This document shows, piece after piece, positions 34,069 to 44,428 of a DNA stretch of 64,000 bases. The stretch is from Paracyclopina nana. Lineage: Eukaryota; Arthropoda; Copepoda; Cyclopoida; Cyclopettidae. A program made the translations under genes and the position numbers. The notes below the pieces were generated by a model that was not told where the DNA came from, did not search any database, and saw only the letters and a list, made by a program, of their open reading frames with translations. Position 1 is the stretch's first letter; the number at the start of each line of letters is the position of its first letter. Location of the stretch: the NCBI GenBank assembly GCA_019096065.1, contig JAGUCH010000004.1, forward strand, positions 7,874,001-7,938,000, written 5' to 3'.

Positions 34069-34320
34069 TGTGCGCCAAATCCAACATAAACAAATATGTC
34101 TAAATTGGCGCCAAATCGAAATTAAAATATTATTAAATAAGTTCGCCAAAATGGACGCAAAACTCAAGCTAGTTGACAATTTTTTTAAAAAAGTTGGCGC
34201 CAACTTGAACAAAAACATTGTCATAATTGGCGCCAAATTGAAGCCAAAGAAAATAAGTAATAATATTTGGCGCCAAATTCAAGCAAATCAAGTTTTTTTT
34301 AAATTTGGCGCTAAAGCAAA
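34069..34320. repeat. Array of TTGGCGCCAA palindromes upstream of the protease gene
   Basis: Perfect TTGGCGCCAA at 34105, 34194, 34227 and 34267, a one-mismatch copy (TTGGCGCTAA) at 34305 and a half site at 34071. The last four lie 33-40 bp apart, with A-rich spacers sharing AAATTGAAG/AAATTCAAG words. The decamer is a perfect palindrome and equals an ideal E2F/DP site, but array structure alone could come from tandem duplication. The array ends about 55-110 bp before the protease start. Confidence 0.7.
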
Positions 34321-34372
34321 ATCAGTGAAAATGTTGTCAAAGTGTAATGGTGAAAAAGCTCCGAGTTAGAAA

Positions 34373-36608
34373 ATGATGTCATCAATCATCGTTGTGATCG
34401 ACGTGTCGCGACATCTGAAAAATGCAATGTTTCACCGTTTATTTGTCTTGATTGTGATCCAAGTTCAAGCTATTCCTCTGGAGGAGGTGGAGCTTGGCCA
34501 TTGCGGCCGGATGAACACTGTGTTCGAGCCGGAGGAGAACAAGGACACATTCCCCAATGACGATGACAACTCTGGAGCCCGGATCATCGGAGGCTTTGTC
34601 ACACCCGAGCCTGTCCCTTGGTTTGTCTCCTTGAAGATCAACACCCAAAATGGGACCAAGGATGGTGAGCAGTGTGGTGCCACACTCATCACCAGCCAAT
34701 TTGTCCTCACTGCAGCTCATTGCATGTGCAATGACAAGGTCAGGCATTGCGACAAGGCGGATGAATCCGGACTGGTCATCCGGATGCCTGACACATCAAA
34801 AGATCCGGAAGCCATTGATATTGTGGCCCTGATTGGCTTGATTGTGGCCTTTGACCTGAGGTTCATCTCTGAAGATGATGCCACCAATGGCAGGCATATT
34901 CGCTTTGTCACCAGCGTTGTCATCCATCAAGCGTTCAATCCCATCCTGGAGGGCAACGGTTCCTTTCCCACTGGGCCAGACTTGGCCCTGCTCAAACTCA
35001 ACAAACCTGTGCCTAAGTAGCTTAAAACTTTGATAATATTGTGCTGCACTAATGCTTAAAACTCTTTTCTGATGGAACCAGTGATTTGAGGAGTGCTCCA
35101 GCTTGTCTTCCAGCCGGCAACATTTTCCCTGTGCCCTTGTCAGACTACTCTGGCTTGACAGGTGTGATCATTGGCATGGGCAATCTCTGGAATGTGTTCC
35201 AGACCTGCTCCACAACCATGGGTGGACCTAATCCTTTCCAGAGCTGCAAATTCCCATTTCTGACCAACTCCAATGTAAATTCAGCCTGTGCCAGAAGTAG
35301 GCCCACACCAGCTAGCGAAAAGCCAATCTGCTCCAGATTTCACCAACAGGTTAAACCTTTTCGCTTTGGCTATTCTTCGCTTTAATTTGAACCCCGAATA
35401 GATCCTCTCCGAAGGCATCTATGCCACTGAGCTTCCAAGGAAATATCATGTGGAAATCCTGACTGTGGAAGGCCAGCTGGAAAGCTGTCATGACAATGAG
35501 CCCACAGCTTATGGATGGTGTGGCATTTGTGACACCAACAAAACTGAAGAGTGTCAAGACACCTCTTCCGAGGCACTCTGGGGATTTGGCATTTTTGACA
35601 ACTCCTCTGGCACCAATCCTGAAGAGAGTCTGGTGCTGCCAGACCAGAATTGGGGGTGGTGTGACAAAACTTGCTTCTCCAGGCAGGCATTTCCCACTCC
35701 AGCTGCTCCAATGCTCCAAGTGGCCTTTGTGGACATCCTCACCAAGCAAGAATGTGTAACTGAAACATTTCACACTTATAGACTTTAAGATTTATCTTGC
35801 TAGTATGCTTGCCTTTTTTGATTTTTATTTCAAGTCTAGTAATATTTTCACCAAAAAACTAAAGCTAAAACTAATGGGGACAAAATAACGTAATCATAAG
35901 TTTCATCATTACATAATATGTGACATAATAAGTTTATTTTGGGATAAGTAGTTTTTTCAGGATAGTGTTTTTGTTTAAGGATGTTTTTAATCATGTTATG
36001 CATCAGTGGAATTATTAAAAATGTTAAATTGAATTTTTTGTTGTTTTAGCTTCATGCCGTTCTTGTTGCATAATTTTAATGAGTTCTTTAATAAGTTTTC
36101 TACTTATTTGAAATGCAATATTGAAGCGTGTGTAGTTAATTTTATGATACCTTCTCATTAAAGCTGAAAAGTTTAATTTTTATAAATATGCTTTATAAAA
36201 GATTGCTTCAATTTATTTGAATGGTATACTGCATCCATTTTTAAGGAAAAGCTTGGAGATGGGCTCGCTGTGAACCCAGAATATGAGATTTGTGCTGGGA
36301 AGAAAATCCAAATTGGCAGCACCAAGAGGTTTCAGGAGATCCAAACTGACATTGACACAGTGCAGTTCAAAGAGATCTTTGACAATGTCAAGAATGACAG
36401 TTCATCCTGGATTTTGGGTGGGAGAGACACTTGTCATGGGGACTCTGGTGGTCCCCTCTGGATTTACTTTGGCACCAAGGCATCCACCAAAAGAGCCTTT
36501 TTGGCTGGAGTTGTGAGCAGAGGTGAAGGCTGTGGCAACTTGAACAAGCCTGGAGTGTACACAGCAGTCAAAGCTTTCCTACCCTGGATCCAAGCTAACC
36601 TATCATGA
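34373..36608 (+). CDS. Secreted trypsin-like (S1) serine protease with enlarged domain
   Basis: Four exons, 34373-35016, 35082-35349, 35402-35755 and 36246-36608, give up to 542 residues. The likelier start is the Met at 34427, whose sequence [15 protein letters not shown] is a good signal peptide (524 residues). An acidic propeptide ([11 protein letters not shown]) leads to the activation site GARIIGGF. The triad is complete: His in LTAAHC, Asp in [10 protein letters not shown] and Ser in [10 protein letters not shown]. The stretch between the Asp and Ser motifs is about 270 residues, where chymotrypsin has about 90; the surplus is Cys-rich ([25 protein letters not shown]) and probably a disulfide-knit insertion. 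The target is unknown. All junctions are in phase. Confidence 0.88.
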
Positions 36609-37228
36609 TTAATTTTTATTATTCTAAAAAGTCAGCAAGAGTTGTCTAACTTGTACTGGAAAGCACTCTTGGAAAGCCATTTCAAACTTTAGCCCTGATA
36701 ACTTTCCACTTATGAGAAATAATCGAGATATAGGCCAATAACTCTTTTTAATCACTGGTAACACCACTAAGAAACTTGAGCGATCTTTAAATTCATTTCA
36801 ACCTTTCCCTTTGATAACTTTCCACTAAGGAGAAATACTGGAGATTTTGACTGATAACTCTTATTTATTGTCCATAATGTGCATCATGAACATTACAGCA
36901 GCACAATTATCCATATTTTCTTTCTCTCAGACATAGGCTAATGATTTTTTGATCAGGTTTCAATTAGAAGTTTTCTGGCTCTTTTTCATGCAAAAGTATT
37001 TCACCTGAAGCTCAATTCATGTGGGTTTATTTTAGTTGCTGCATTATTGAGTCTGCCTTTCTCCTGTTCAAGTAAGTGGCTTTCCACTATCTGCAGTTCA
37101 CAGCAACAGCAATAGAGCCAACATCATCAGCTGCTTTCCCTGTGCACAGACTTCCTTGTTGTATATTTCACTCATTTTATTACAAGTACAAAAATCAAAG
37201 AGCTTGTGTTGTGCCTCCATTGACAATC
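36609..37228. other. Protease 3' region and TMEM38 5' flank
   Basis: Contains a roughly 100-bp imperfect tandem duplication (GATAACTTTCCACT near 36698 and 36828) downstream of the protease stop, then AT-rich sequence to the TRIC start. No separate gene seen. Confidence 0.5.
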
Positions 37229-40200
37229 ATGGATCCGGAGGCCTTTTTGGACTTGGCCAACCAAGTGGCCAAAATCAAAATGTACCCATATTTTGATTTG
37301 GCCCATGCTGTGGTCTGTTGTCTTGCCATCAAGGAAGATATGGGATCAGGTAAAAAGTGCATTCAAGTATTGACTCACTGGCCAAAATGAAGTGTTTAAT
37401 TATTCTACTAATAATTTGGGCTTGCCAATGCAAAGCTCTTAAGTTGAGGCATAACAAAATTGGATATATCTCCAACAGCCATGAATACGTTGGCAGTTTC
37501 ATGGACAAGAGCCAAAATGGGCTGACTGTGTGCACAAACAGGACTAATCCACTTGCTCCTATTTTAAGGCCTTTTTGCAAGAGTGAACTTAATTTGGATT
37601 TGGCACCAGTGTGCAGAAATGGAGGCTTGCTGCCAGGTATTTTTAAATACAAGAGAAACCTATTGGCAAAAAAGGTCAATTTTTTATCAAAGTACTTACT
37701 AGAAAAGTCTAAAAGATGTCTTAGGAGTATTCAGCCAATCTTCGATGCAAAAGAAATCTTTTAGCGCGAAATATAACAGTCTATATATGAAAAACCTAGT
37801 TAAAATCTTGAGGGACTGACATGTCTTTGGTCTTCTTATGTCTTAGAGATCCTAAGTCCTTGAGTTTTTAAGTCTTTTATTTCTTCAATCTTTTAGTTCT
37901 CAAGTCTTCGAGTTCTTATGTCTTTGAGTTCTCATGTCTTTGAATTCTCATGTCTTTGAGTTCTCATGTCTTTTGAGTTCTCATGTTTTTGAGTTCTTAA
38001 GTCTTAGAGTTCATAAGTCTTTTGGGTCTTAAGTCTTTGAGTTCTTACTAAAAGCTTTCAATTCTTAAGCCTTAGAGCTCATTACTCTGTGTTTTCATAA
38101 ATAAGTATTTGGGGTATTAATGTTTTTTATTTCTTATTTTTGTTGTTGTTTCTTTGAGTTCTTAAATCTTACAGTTCTTATGTTTATGAGTTATTTCTTT
38201 GAGTTGTTATGTCTTGCAGTTCTTGAGTCTTGGAATCTTAAGCCTCAGAGTTATTAAGTTTATTTGTACCTAATAAAATTAAGACAACTAAATTTAAATG
38301 TGCAGATCCAGTTTTTGGATGCCCTGGCCATGGAGCTACAGAGAAGCTGACCGGTTTAACCTGCCCCAAGTCAGCTGCAATGCACATAAAGGGCATTTGT
38401 ACACATGGCTTCAAGCCTTTGTTTATTCCTAACGCAAGGCTGCAAGCTGAGCAAGGCCAAGCTTTGCTCACGTGTAGAAATAACAGCTCTGGACATGACA
38501 GCACTGAATTGCTAGAGCCATGTGACCACTACTTGTGCCAAAATGGCCACCCTGTCGATCCTTGCTTGGGCTGCTTGGACCGGAAGCAGCCAGTGTGCTC
38601 AAATCAAAACAAACTCTGCCCACGTGGTTTTTCAGCTGTCATTTTGACAAGTCCTTACCAATGCAAACTTCCATTCAGGTCACAAATAATCGTGTGCTAT
38701 CCTAAGATAAATGGAATAATTTGATTATTAGGTGTGATCCTAATGTTGGTGAAAGCATTTCATTAAAGCCCAAAAGTTGCTCCAAGGGGGAATTTCCCAA
38801 ATGCCCTCAAGAGCAAATTCGCCCTGATGATTGTTTACTATGCCAAGATAGCACACTTATCCCGAATTGTGCTGGATTATGCCCCAAAAATTATCGCCCT
38901 GTGCCAATGCCACATTTCTTTTGTGGTAACTCCTATCAAAGGTCCATCAATTTGCTTTCCAGCAGAAAAATGGACAGGGATGAGTCCTTCTTGATGAACA
39001 AAATTGATTTGAAGTCTAGTTTGCCATTGGGACATCCCAGGCTCAAAGATGACTTGATTGGGTCAAAAAATGCACAGCAAAATGATATAATTTGTTCCTA
39101 TGAAGTAAGCAAACAATTTACTTTTTTTCTAAAAAACTGACTCCTTGAAAAAATCCATTTCCATCTGAACAAGATATAAAAAATGCACTGCAAAGTAAGC
39201 ATCACTTAGAAGCAATTTAAATTGTCATTTTGCTCAAGAGGCAATTTACAATATATAGCCATTTTGCTTGAGTGCCAAATTACTTTTGAGCCTTTTGCTG
39301 AGTGGCTTTTTAACAGTTAGCTGTCTGAAGAAAAACTTTATTGTTCAGAATTTAGAAGTTGGCACTACCTGCCAAGATGGAGTAGTGGATATGCAATATT
39401 GCAAGGATGGAAGCAATCCTGATCCTTGCTTAGGGTGCATTTCAAGCTCTTATAAATGTACTGACAACTCACAAATTTGCCCACTGGGATTCAAGGCCAA
39501 GAAAAGTAAAGTGCCCACTTTTTGCCATAAGTACACAATTGGCTGCTTCGACTCTGAAACCAAAAAAGTGTCCATTGGTCAAAGGTGTGAAAATAATGCT
39601 GTGCCCATTTGCTCCAACAATTTGCCTTTGTTTGCTTGTGGTTGTGGTCCTAATGCTGGCCCAACTTGCCACAAAGGTACACACTTTCACTATTTAAAAT
39701 GTTACTGAAATAATCAGTTATTCAATTCAGGAAAGCACTTGTGCAAGGAAAATCAAATTGCCTTTGTTATACCAGCAAAGGAGGAACTATGCTATTGAGA
39801 TATATACGATAAATGTACTAAGTCAAACAAATAAATTTGGCATTATTGATAATAAATTGTTTTTTGGTTATATGAAAACATTGAAGTTAGTTATGATTAT
39901 GAAGCTTAAGGGAAAAAGTAAAAAAGGAGTGTGTAATGGATTTTCACCCTTGTTTTGCAGGAGCCATTCCATTTTCGAGAAAGCACCCGTTAAGCTTGTG
40001 GTTTTCCTCAATGATGTCCATTTTTGCTGGTAGCATTATGGCCAACTTTTTGCTTGGTGAACCCGCCCTCACACCCTTTAAAAACAACAACCAACTTCTC
40101 CTTGCAACAGCCGTTTGGTAAGTCAATTTTCTCCATTTTTCAGTTGATTTTCATAGGTTTCAAATTACTAAGTAAGAATCTCATCACGTTTCTAAGATCA

Positions 40201-42838
40201 ATTCTTGAACCTCTTGGTAGCAACTAGATTACTAATGTCTCCTGCATTGTCCATGTTGCGTTTCACCCTGCCATTTTTGCAGTCATCCTCAAAATCAGCA
40301 TTAAAGTAGGAGTTATCCAGACCTTCATTCAATGAAGCCACAATTGGAACTAGGCCATTTTTGGCGCCAAAAATTAAGCTTTTTTGGCTCCCCTGGCTTT
40401 GACTGCTTTGACAGCTATCCTGGTTTTTCAACAGCTGAGACCTTGAAAAACAAGCTAAAATCAACTCATTTAAAAATGACATGAATCTTACTGAAATGAC
40501 GATTGTATGCGGTGATAACGCGTTTTAGCACTGCCCACATTGATGATGGCAGGTACTTGATCATTGGCAAATTTGGGCTCGAAATTCAGTGGCAAGCTGA
40601 CAAAGCCGGGAGGGCAAAAATCCTCGGGTGTGTCATCAGTGAAGAAGATCCTCATGCCCATATGGGCGCTTTCGGGCAACTCCTGGAGTGATTGCAAAAA
40701 TCTGGCCAATTTCTGCATGAGCGCATTGGCAGCTCGCCTCAAATCCTCGCCATTTTCTTTGTTGGCCTCGGCCTCTTGCCCATTATTTGAGGACTTGTAA
40801 TCATACTCAAATATGTATGACTCGATGGCTTCTTCGGCTTGGGCATGGGGATAGATGAGAATTTCCAGCTTTCGCAAGTATCCGGATTTGAGCACTTTCA
40901 TGGCGCTCCTGGTGTTTTGGCAAATGTTTTTGACGCACTCGGCCGAATCGGGCACTAATTGCGTCACTCTCACGCCGTCGATTTTCTTCACGGTGAAACA
41001 TTCCTCGGGCAAATGGCTTCGCAAGTAAACAATGGAGGAAATGCCCACCGAAGTGAGCTTGCAAATGTAAGCGAAGCTTTGCTTCGGAGTCTGCACCGAA
41101 GTCGTCACGAAAAAGGACTGCACTGACGATGACGTAGCCGTGGCCATTTGCATGATGAAGTATGAATTAATCTGGTTTTTTAATTTTTACCTTCGGCGAT
41201 TTGGCGGAAAAAAGGAACCGAAATTCTGAAAGGTTTTTAACCCCGATCAATTTGACGAACTTGCGGGAAAAGGAAAACAATGCAAAAATAGGAAATCATG
41301 GAGCGGAGTTGAACCCGTCTCGGATTAGATGTATTAATGTCGGAAAATTTTCCCGAAAAACTCGAAGCAATCCTAAGATATAATGGTCAAATTGAGCGAG
41401 CTCAAATTCGAAAATTGAGTTTTACACAAAAACCGGGAGGTGAAAGCCTATTTTTTCCAATTTTTCCGCAGTTCTGAACTGTTATTGCCCTAATTTTGCC
41501 GACTCGCTCAATAACATTTTGGCGGAAAAAAAGCAATTCGGCAAGCTTTGTAAATATGCTTAACAAAAAAGATAGCAAAATGCTGCGTTATGAAGCGTGA
41601 AAAACCATGATTGATTAATTGTGCATTTTGGCGGGAAAACCGAATTCCGAACAAACAGGAGTGACAGGTGCAACTAGTGATGGAACGAGTCGGAAAATTT
41701 GGGTTCGAGCGAGTTCCGAGGTGCTGAAACTTTTTCCGAGCGAGTTCGAGTTACCACTAATGGAAAACGAGCTTGGTCGAGTTAGCAATTTTAAAAACCG
41801 AGTTACTTCGAGTTTCAAGATTGCTTCATAACCTGCAGTGTTAATTTGAGTTTTATTATCTTATAGCTAGAAAAATTTTGTAGCTTCAGCTCGTTTGACT
41901 TTCGACTTCGCCAAAATTGCTTCCGAGTTTTCCGAGTTCTCCCAAAATATTTTTCGAGCGAGTTCGAGTTAAATGCTTATGTAGTCCGAGTCGAGTTGGC
42001 CTTTCGAGTTACCGAGTCGAGTTCGAACTCGTTCCATCACTAGGTGCAACCGGAAATCCGGAATTGTGGACTTTGGCGGGAAAATCGAAATAATTTTTAA
42101 CCGCTTGCGCTCCAACGCAAGAAAACTTCTATGATTGTACAATGCATTCTTTACAACAACTTTAGGAACTTTTATTTCAGGTATGTCATCTTCTATTTAC
42201 CTTTCGACTTTGGCTACAAAGTGATGAAATTCGTCCCGGTGAAAATGGCGAGCGAGGCCTTGAAAGAAGTGTACCGAGCCAAGCAAGTCCACGACGGTGT
42301 TGGCCACGCGGCCAAGCTCTTTCCGAATGCCTACTTGGTCATGATCATCATTGGCACCATCAAAGGCCACGGAGAGTCCTTCATGAGGCTCATTGAACGA
42401 TTGGCTCGTGGCCTCTGGACTCCGGAAACCGTCGAGTTCCTCCGCCCATCTTTGTAACTTTTGAAAATTAAGTCCATTCATTTACTTTATAAACTTGTTA
42501 TCACTTTTTTAGCGCAACCAAGGCCTCGGTGGTGGCTTCGGCAGTGTTCGTTTTGCACAAGAAAACCGATCTCATTTCGGCTCCGGCCTCATGTGTCCAC
42601 CTCATCATCATCATTTTCTTTGTGTACTTCAAAATTCTAGGCATCTCTGATCCCCTGTTGCCACTGGAGAATGTCTTCAAGAAGATCTTCCTTGGTGGAA
42701 TCTTTGACACTCTGCAAGAGACCTTCTATGGAAAGCCCGAAGAAAGCGAAGAAGCTTCAAGACAAGGTGATTTCTAATGTCAAAGCTTATAAACAGTTCA
42801 ATTTATTTCCTTTTTTTATAGAAGCCAAATCTGGTTGA
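37229..42838 (+). CDS. TMEM38: TRIC channel (TMEM38), trimeric intracellular cation channel
   Basis: Five exons, 37229-37349, 39961-40117, 42181-42453, 42513-42766 and 42822-42838, in phase, give 273 residues (human TRIC-A/B 299/291). TRIC channels conduct K+ in the ER/SR membrane and balance charge during calcium release. Family blocks in order: YFDLAHAVVCCLAIKED (first span), SSMMSIFAGSIMANFLLGEP (second span), LLATAVWYVIFYLPFDFGYK, FVPVKMASEALKEVYRAKQV (basic segment that meets PIP2 in the family) and TIKGHGESFMRLIERLARG, WTPETVEF, KASVVASAVFVL (last spans). The last exon adds only five residues. Intron 1 (2.6 kb) contains the Cys-rich gene on the same strand; intron 2 (2.1 kb) contains HORMAD on the opposite strand and a hAT MITE. 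Confidence 0.92.
37387..39798 (+). CDS. Secreted Cys-rich repeat protein of unknown family, nested in TMEM38 intron 1
   Basis: Five exons, 37387-37636, 38306-38678, 38732-39104, 39349-39676 and 39731-39798, all in phase, give 463 residues; not recognised. MKCLIILLIIWACQCKA is a clear signal peptide. The chain has three related Cys modules of about 35-40 residues, with the pattern C-x-DPCLGC-x(6-9)-C-x(6-7)-CPxGF: DPCLGCLDRKQPVC (exon 2), DDCLLCQDSTLIPNC (exon 3) and DPCLGCISSSYKC (exon 4). Each is followed by a segment ending in a buried Cys pair. It looks like a small disulfide-rich extracellular protein, perhaps cuticle, venom-gland or immune related, but no function can be given. It lies whole inside the TRIC gene on the same strand, 37 bp after the host's exon 1 donor, so the two transcripts must be sorted by promoter and splicing. 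Confidence 0.7.
37790..38250. repeat. GTCTTTGAGTTCTTAA minisatellite
   Basis: About 25 degenerate copies of a 15-17-bp word (TCTTTGAGTTCTCATG/TCTTAAG) fill most of the first intron of the Cys-rich gene. A similar but separate word fills the DEG/ENaC intron near 11045-11175. Confidence 0.8.
40198..41153 (-). CDS. HORMAD: HORMAD (Hop1-type) meiotic chromosome axis protein, nested in TMEM38 intron 2
   Basis: Two exons, 41153-40492 and 40441-40198, phase 2, give 301 residues. HORMAD proteins coat the unsynapsed meiotic axis and control recombination and synapsis checkpoints. The HORMA domain fills about residues 20-220. SFAYICKLTSVGISSIVYLR aligns with the first helix and strand of HORMAD1, KYLRKLEI-type segments with its beta sheet, and MRIFFTDDTPEDFCPPGF with its MKLFYYDEVTPPDYQPPGF. 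The IINVGSAKTRYH close matches the C-terminal safety-belt anchor. The remaining 80 residues are a Ser/Gln/Asn-rich tail ending in KRNMDNAG and a basic VATKRFKN, as expected for the closure-motif tail. MAD2 and REV7 were excluded by length and the PPGF block. Drosophila has no clear HORMAD. Confidence 0.85.
41193..41209 (-). promoter_or_regulatory. Shared 17-bp promoter motif, HORMAD copy
   Basis: TTCCGCCAAATCGCCGA on the transcribed strand, 40 bp before the HORMAD ATG. The same 17-mer lies 39 bp before the RAB5IF ATG at 63644-63660, in the same orientation. The core TTCCGCCAAA resembles an E2F/DP site. A common core-promoter or cell-cycle element is inferred. Confidence 0.5.
41675..42042. mobile_element. 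Non-autonomous hAT element (MITE) copy 2
   Basis: 368 bp with the same perfect 15-bp inverted ends as copy 1 (TAGTGATGGAACGAG at 41675, CTCGTTCCATCACTA at 42028) and a perfect 8-bp target duplication GGTGCAAC on both sides. The interior is made of CGAGTTCCGAG/CGAGTT words instead of the CAAGCTT words of copy 1, but GTTCGAGCGA and GCTTATGTAG occur in the same places in both. It sits in TMEM38 intron 2, between HORMAD and exon 3. No coding capacity. Confidence 0.92.
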
Positions 42839-43030
42839 ATTCCATGATGATCCGTCCATGATGTCCAACGATGATGTACCCTTATTTGAATTTATCAAAC
42901 AACTTCGTAACAAAGATGGAATAAAATGACAACCCTTGAAAAACAATTTTCTTCAATTTGCTCATAAGTAATAGTGTGCAGGTTATTCAATGGACCAATT
43001 ACATACCTGTCATTTGTGTTTGATTGAGTA

Positions 43031-43893
43031 TCACTGAGCTTCATTTCGACACACAATGGATATTCTTCGCTTCTTCACCACTCCATATTCCGATCCGGAT
43101 TCATTTGGCAATATCTCGTGACTAAATTCATACCTTGATGATGCCCTAAGTTAAGTTTAACATATTAATAATATCTCAAAATACTATAATATCAAAATAT
43201 TTACTTCATAACATAGAGGGATCGCCTTGGAATGAAATACGAGACTGAAAGGTCTTTGCACTTGTCATGAACTAGCTTGAGTACGCAATCTGACAAAAGG
43301 CTCAAAACAGCCACTGTGTCACCACAGAACTGCAAATAGATGATAATCAATCAAATCCAAATGACACTCATCATAATGTCCAACTGAGAAATATGCTCAT
43401 AATTATCCAGGAGCAAATTGAAAATTATTGTTAGACAATATTTTACCCTTGAACTGTCGATGTGGGGCTTAATATGGCCCTTTTCAGCCAGATCTAACAC
43501 ATGCACATAAGGTAGGAGCTTGTCATTGGGATCAAAGGCGACTTGTTGCAATCGCTCAATGACAAGCGAGTTGGCAGGATTCCAATGCTTGCGCTCAGTT
43601 TCACGAAAATCCACAATGGCCTCATCCCAATGGTCTTTTTCGTAGATCAATCGGCTTAAATGAGGTTCCACCTCTTTGAGCAAGTCATTTTCTTCAGTAT
43701 CACTGATGAAATTTGGAAGCAGCTTCAAAGATTGCTGCAGACCTTGTAAAATCTGACTGTCCCATTCACTTGTCTTTGGCTGGAAATGTGGATTATCCAA
43801 GCTCAATCTTGATTTTAGGGAAGCTGTACATAATGAGTTTGAAATGTTTGACTTCTTGGAGCATACTGCACGCACTGTCATAAGCAATCTCAT
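43031..43893 (-). CDS. ALKBH7: ALKBH7, mitochondrial AlkB-type dioxygenase
   Basis: Three exons, 43893-43447, 43329-43205 and 43145-43031, in phase, give 228 residues (human 221). ALKBH7 is a matrix Fe(II)/2-oxoglutarate dioxygenase linked to programmed necrosis and fatty-acid metabolism. A basic N terminus (MRLLMTVRAVCSKK) fits mitochondrial import. The double-stranded beta-helix residues are visible: iron ligands in KPHIDSSRFCGD (His and Asp) and the second His in YEFSHEIL, then the 2-oxoglutarate Arg in KKRRISIVCR. LPYVHVLDLAEKGHIKPHID is the most typical ALKBH7 block. The start at 43893 is the first ATG of the frame. Confidence 0.92.
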
Positions 43894-44428
43894 GACCAAT
43901 GCCAATTTGACGATATTTTTCCTAATTTTGTGTTATTTGTCAAGTGTTGCTTTCGGTTTGTTTACAAAAAATATGCAGAGTTGCCAGAAATACAAAAATG
44001 GCAAAATCCCTAAAAATAGCCACAATTGTCCCTTAAAATGCCAAAATATCATGATATTGAATACAAAATAGGTAACATAAAATTATTTTGATACTATTTT
44101 ATAAGTGTACAGGTAGAGCAGCCAATTTTATTGCAATTACTTCTAATAGACTGAAATTACAGTAAATGACTGACATGATTTGCAACTCATTCTAAAATGA
44201 TATTCAAGTGGTTGTGGACAGGTTGATCTGTATTCACTTTGTTGTCAAGTGTAAATAAACAGCATTTCCAGATAAGCCAGCTTGAAAAGCATCAAAAGTA
44301 GGCACATTGAAGCCAGCTTTCTTTGCTTACAACTAATTGAGTGAAATTATAGTGATTGACCTGCCCATTATGTAATCAATTGCTAGGTGATAAATTAGTA
44401 TCCAATCTTGCCACATTCATTCATAGTC
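43894..44428. other. Divergent intergenic region, ALKBH7 and PAN/EGF gene
   Basis: 535 bp, AT-rich, with no gene or clear TATA box. A short open frame at 43844-44071 on the plus strand overlaps the ALKBH7 start and lacks coding character. Confidence 0.5.

Noticed and set aside
34070..34369. 99-codon frame (MRQIQHKQICLNWRQ)
   Set aside because: It is the translation of the TTGGCGCCAA array, giving repeated GANLNK-like words; it has no homology and no separate promoter.
39268..39708. Separate gene starting at 39268 with a hydrophobic leader
   Set aside because: No ATG is present (TTG) and an in-frame stop precedes it; TTATTGTTCAG at 39338-39348 is an acceptor that joins this exon in phase to the Cys-rich gene.
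40488..41153. MAD2 or REV7 for the HORMA gene
   Set aside because: The PPGF block, the length of 301 residues and the long Ser/Asn tail fit HORMAD, not the 200-residue MAD2/REV7 proteins.
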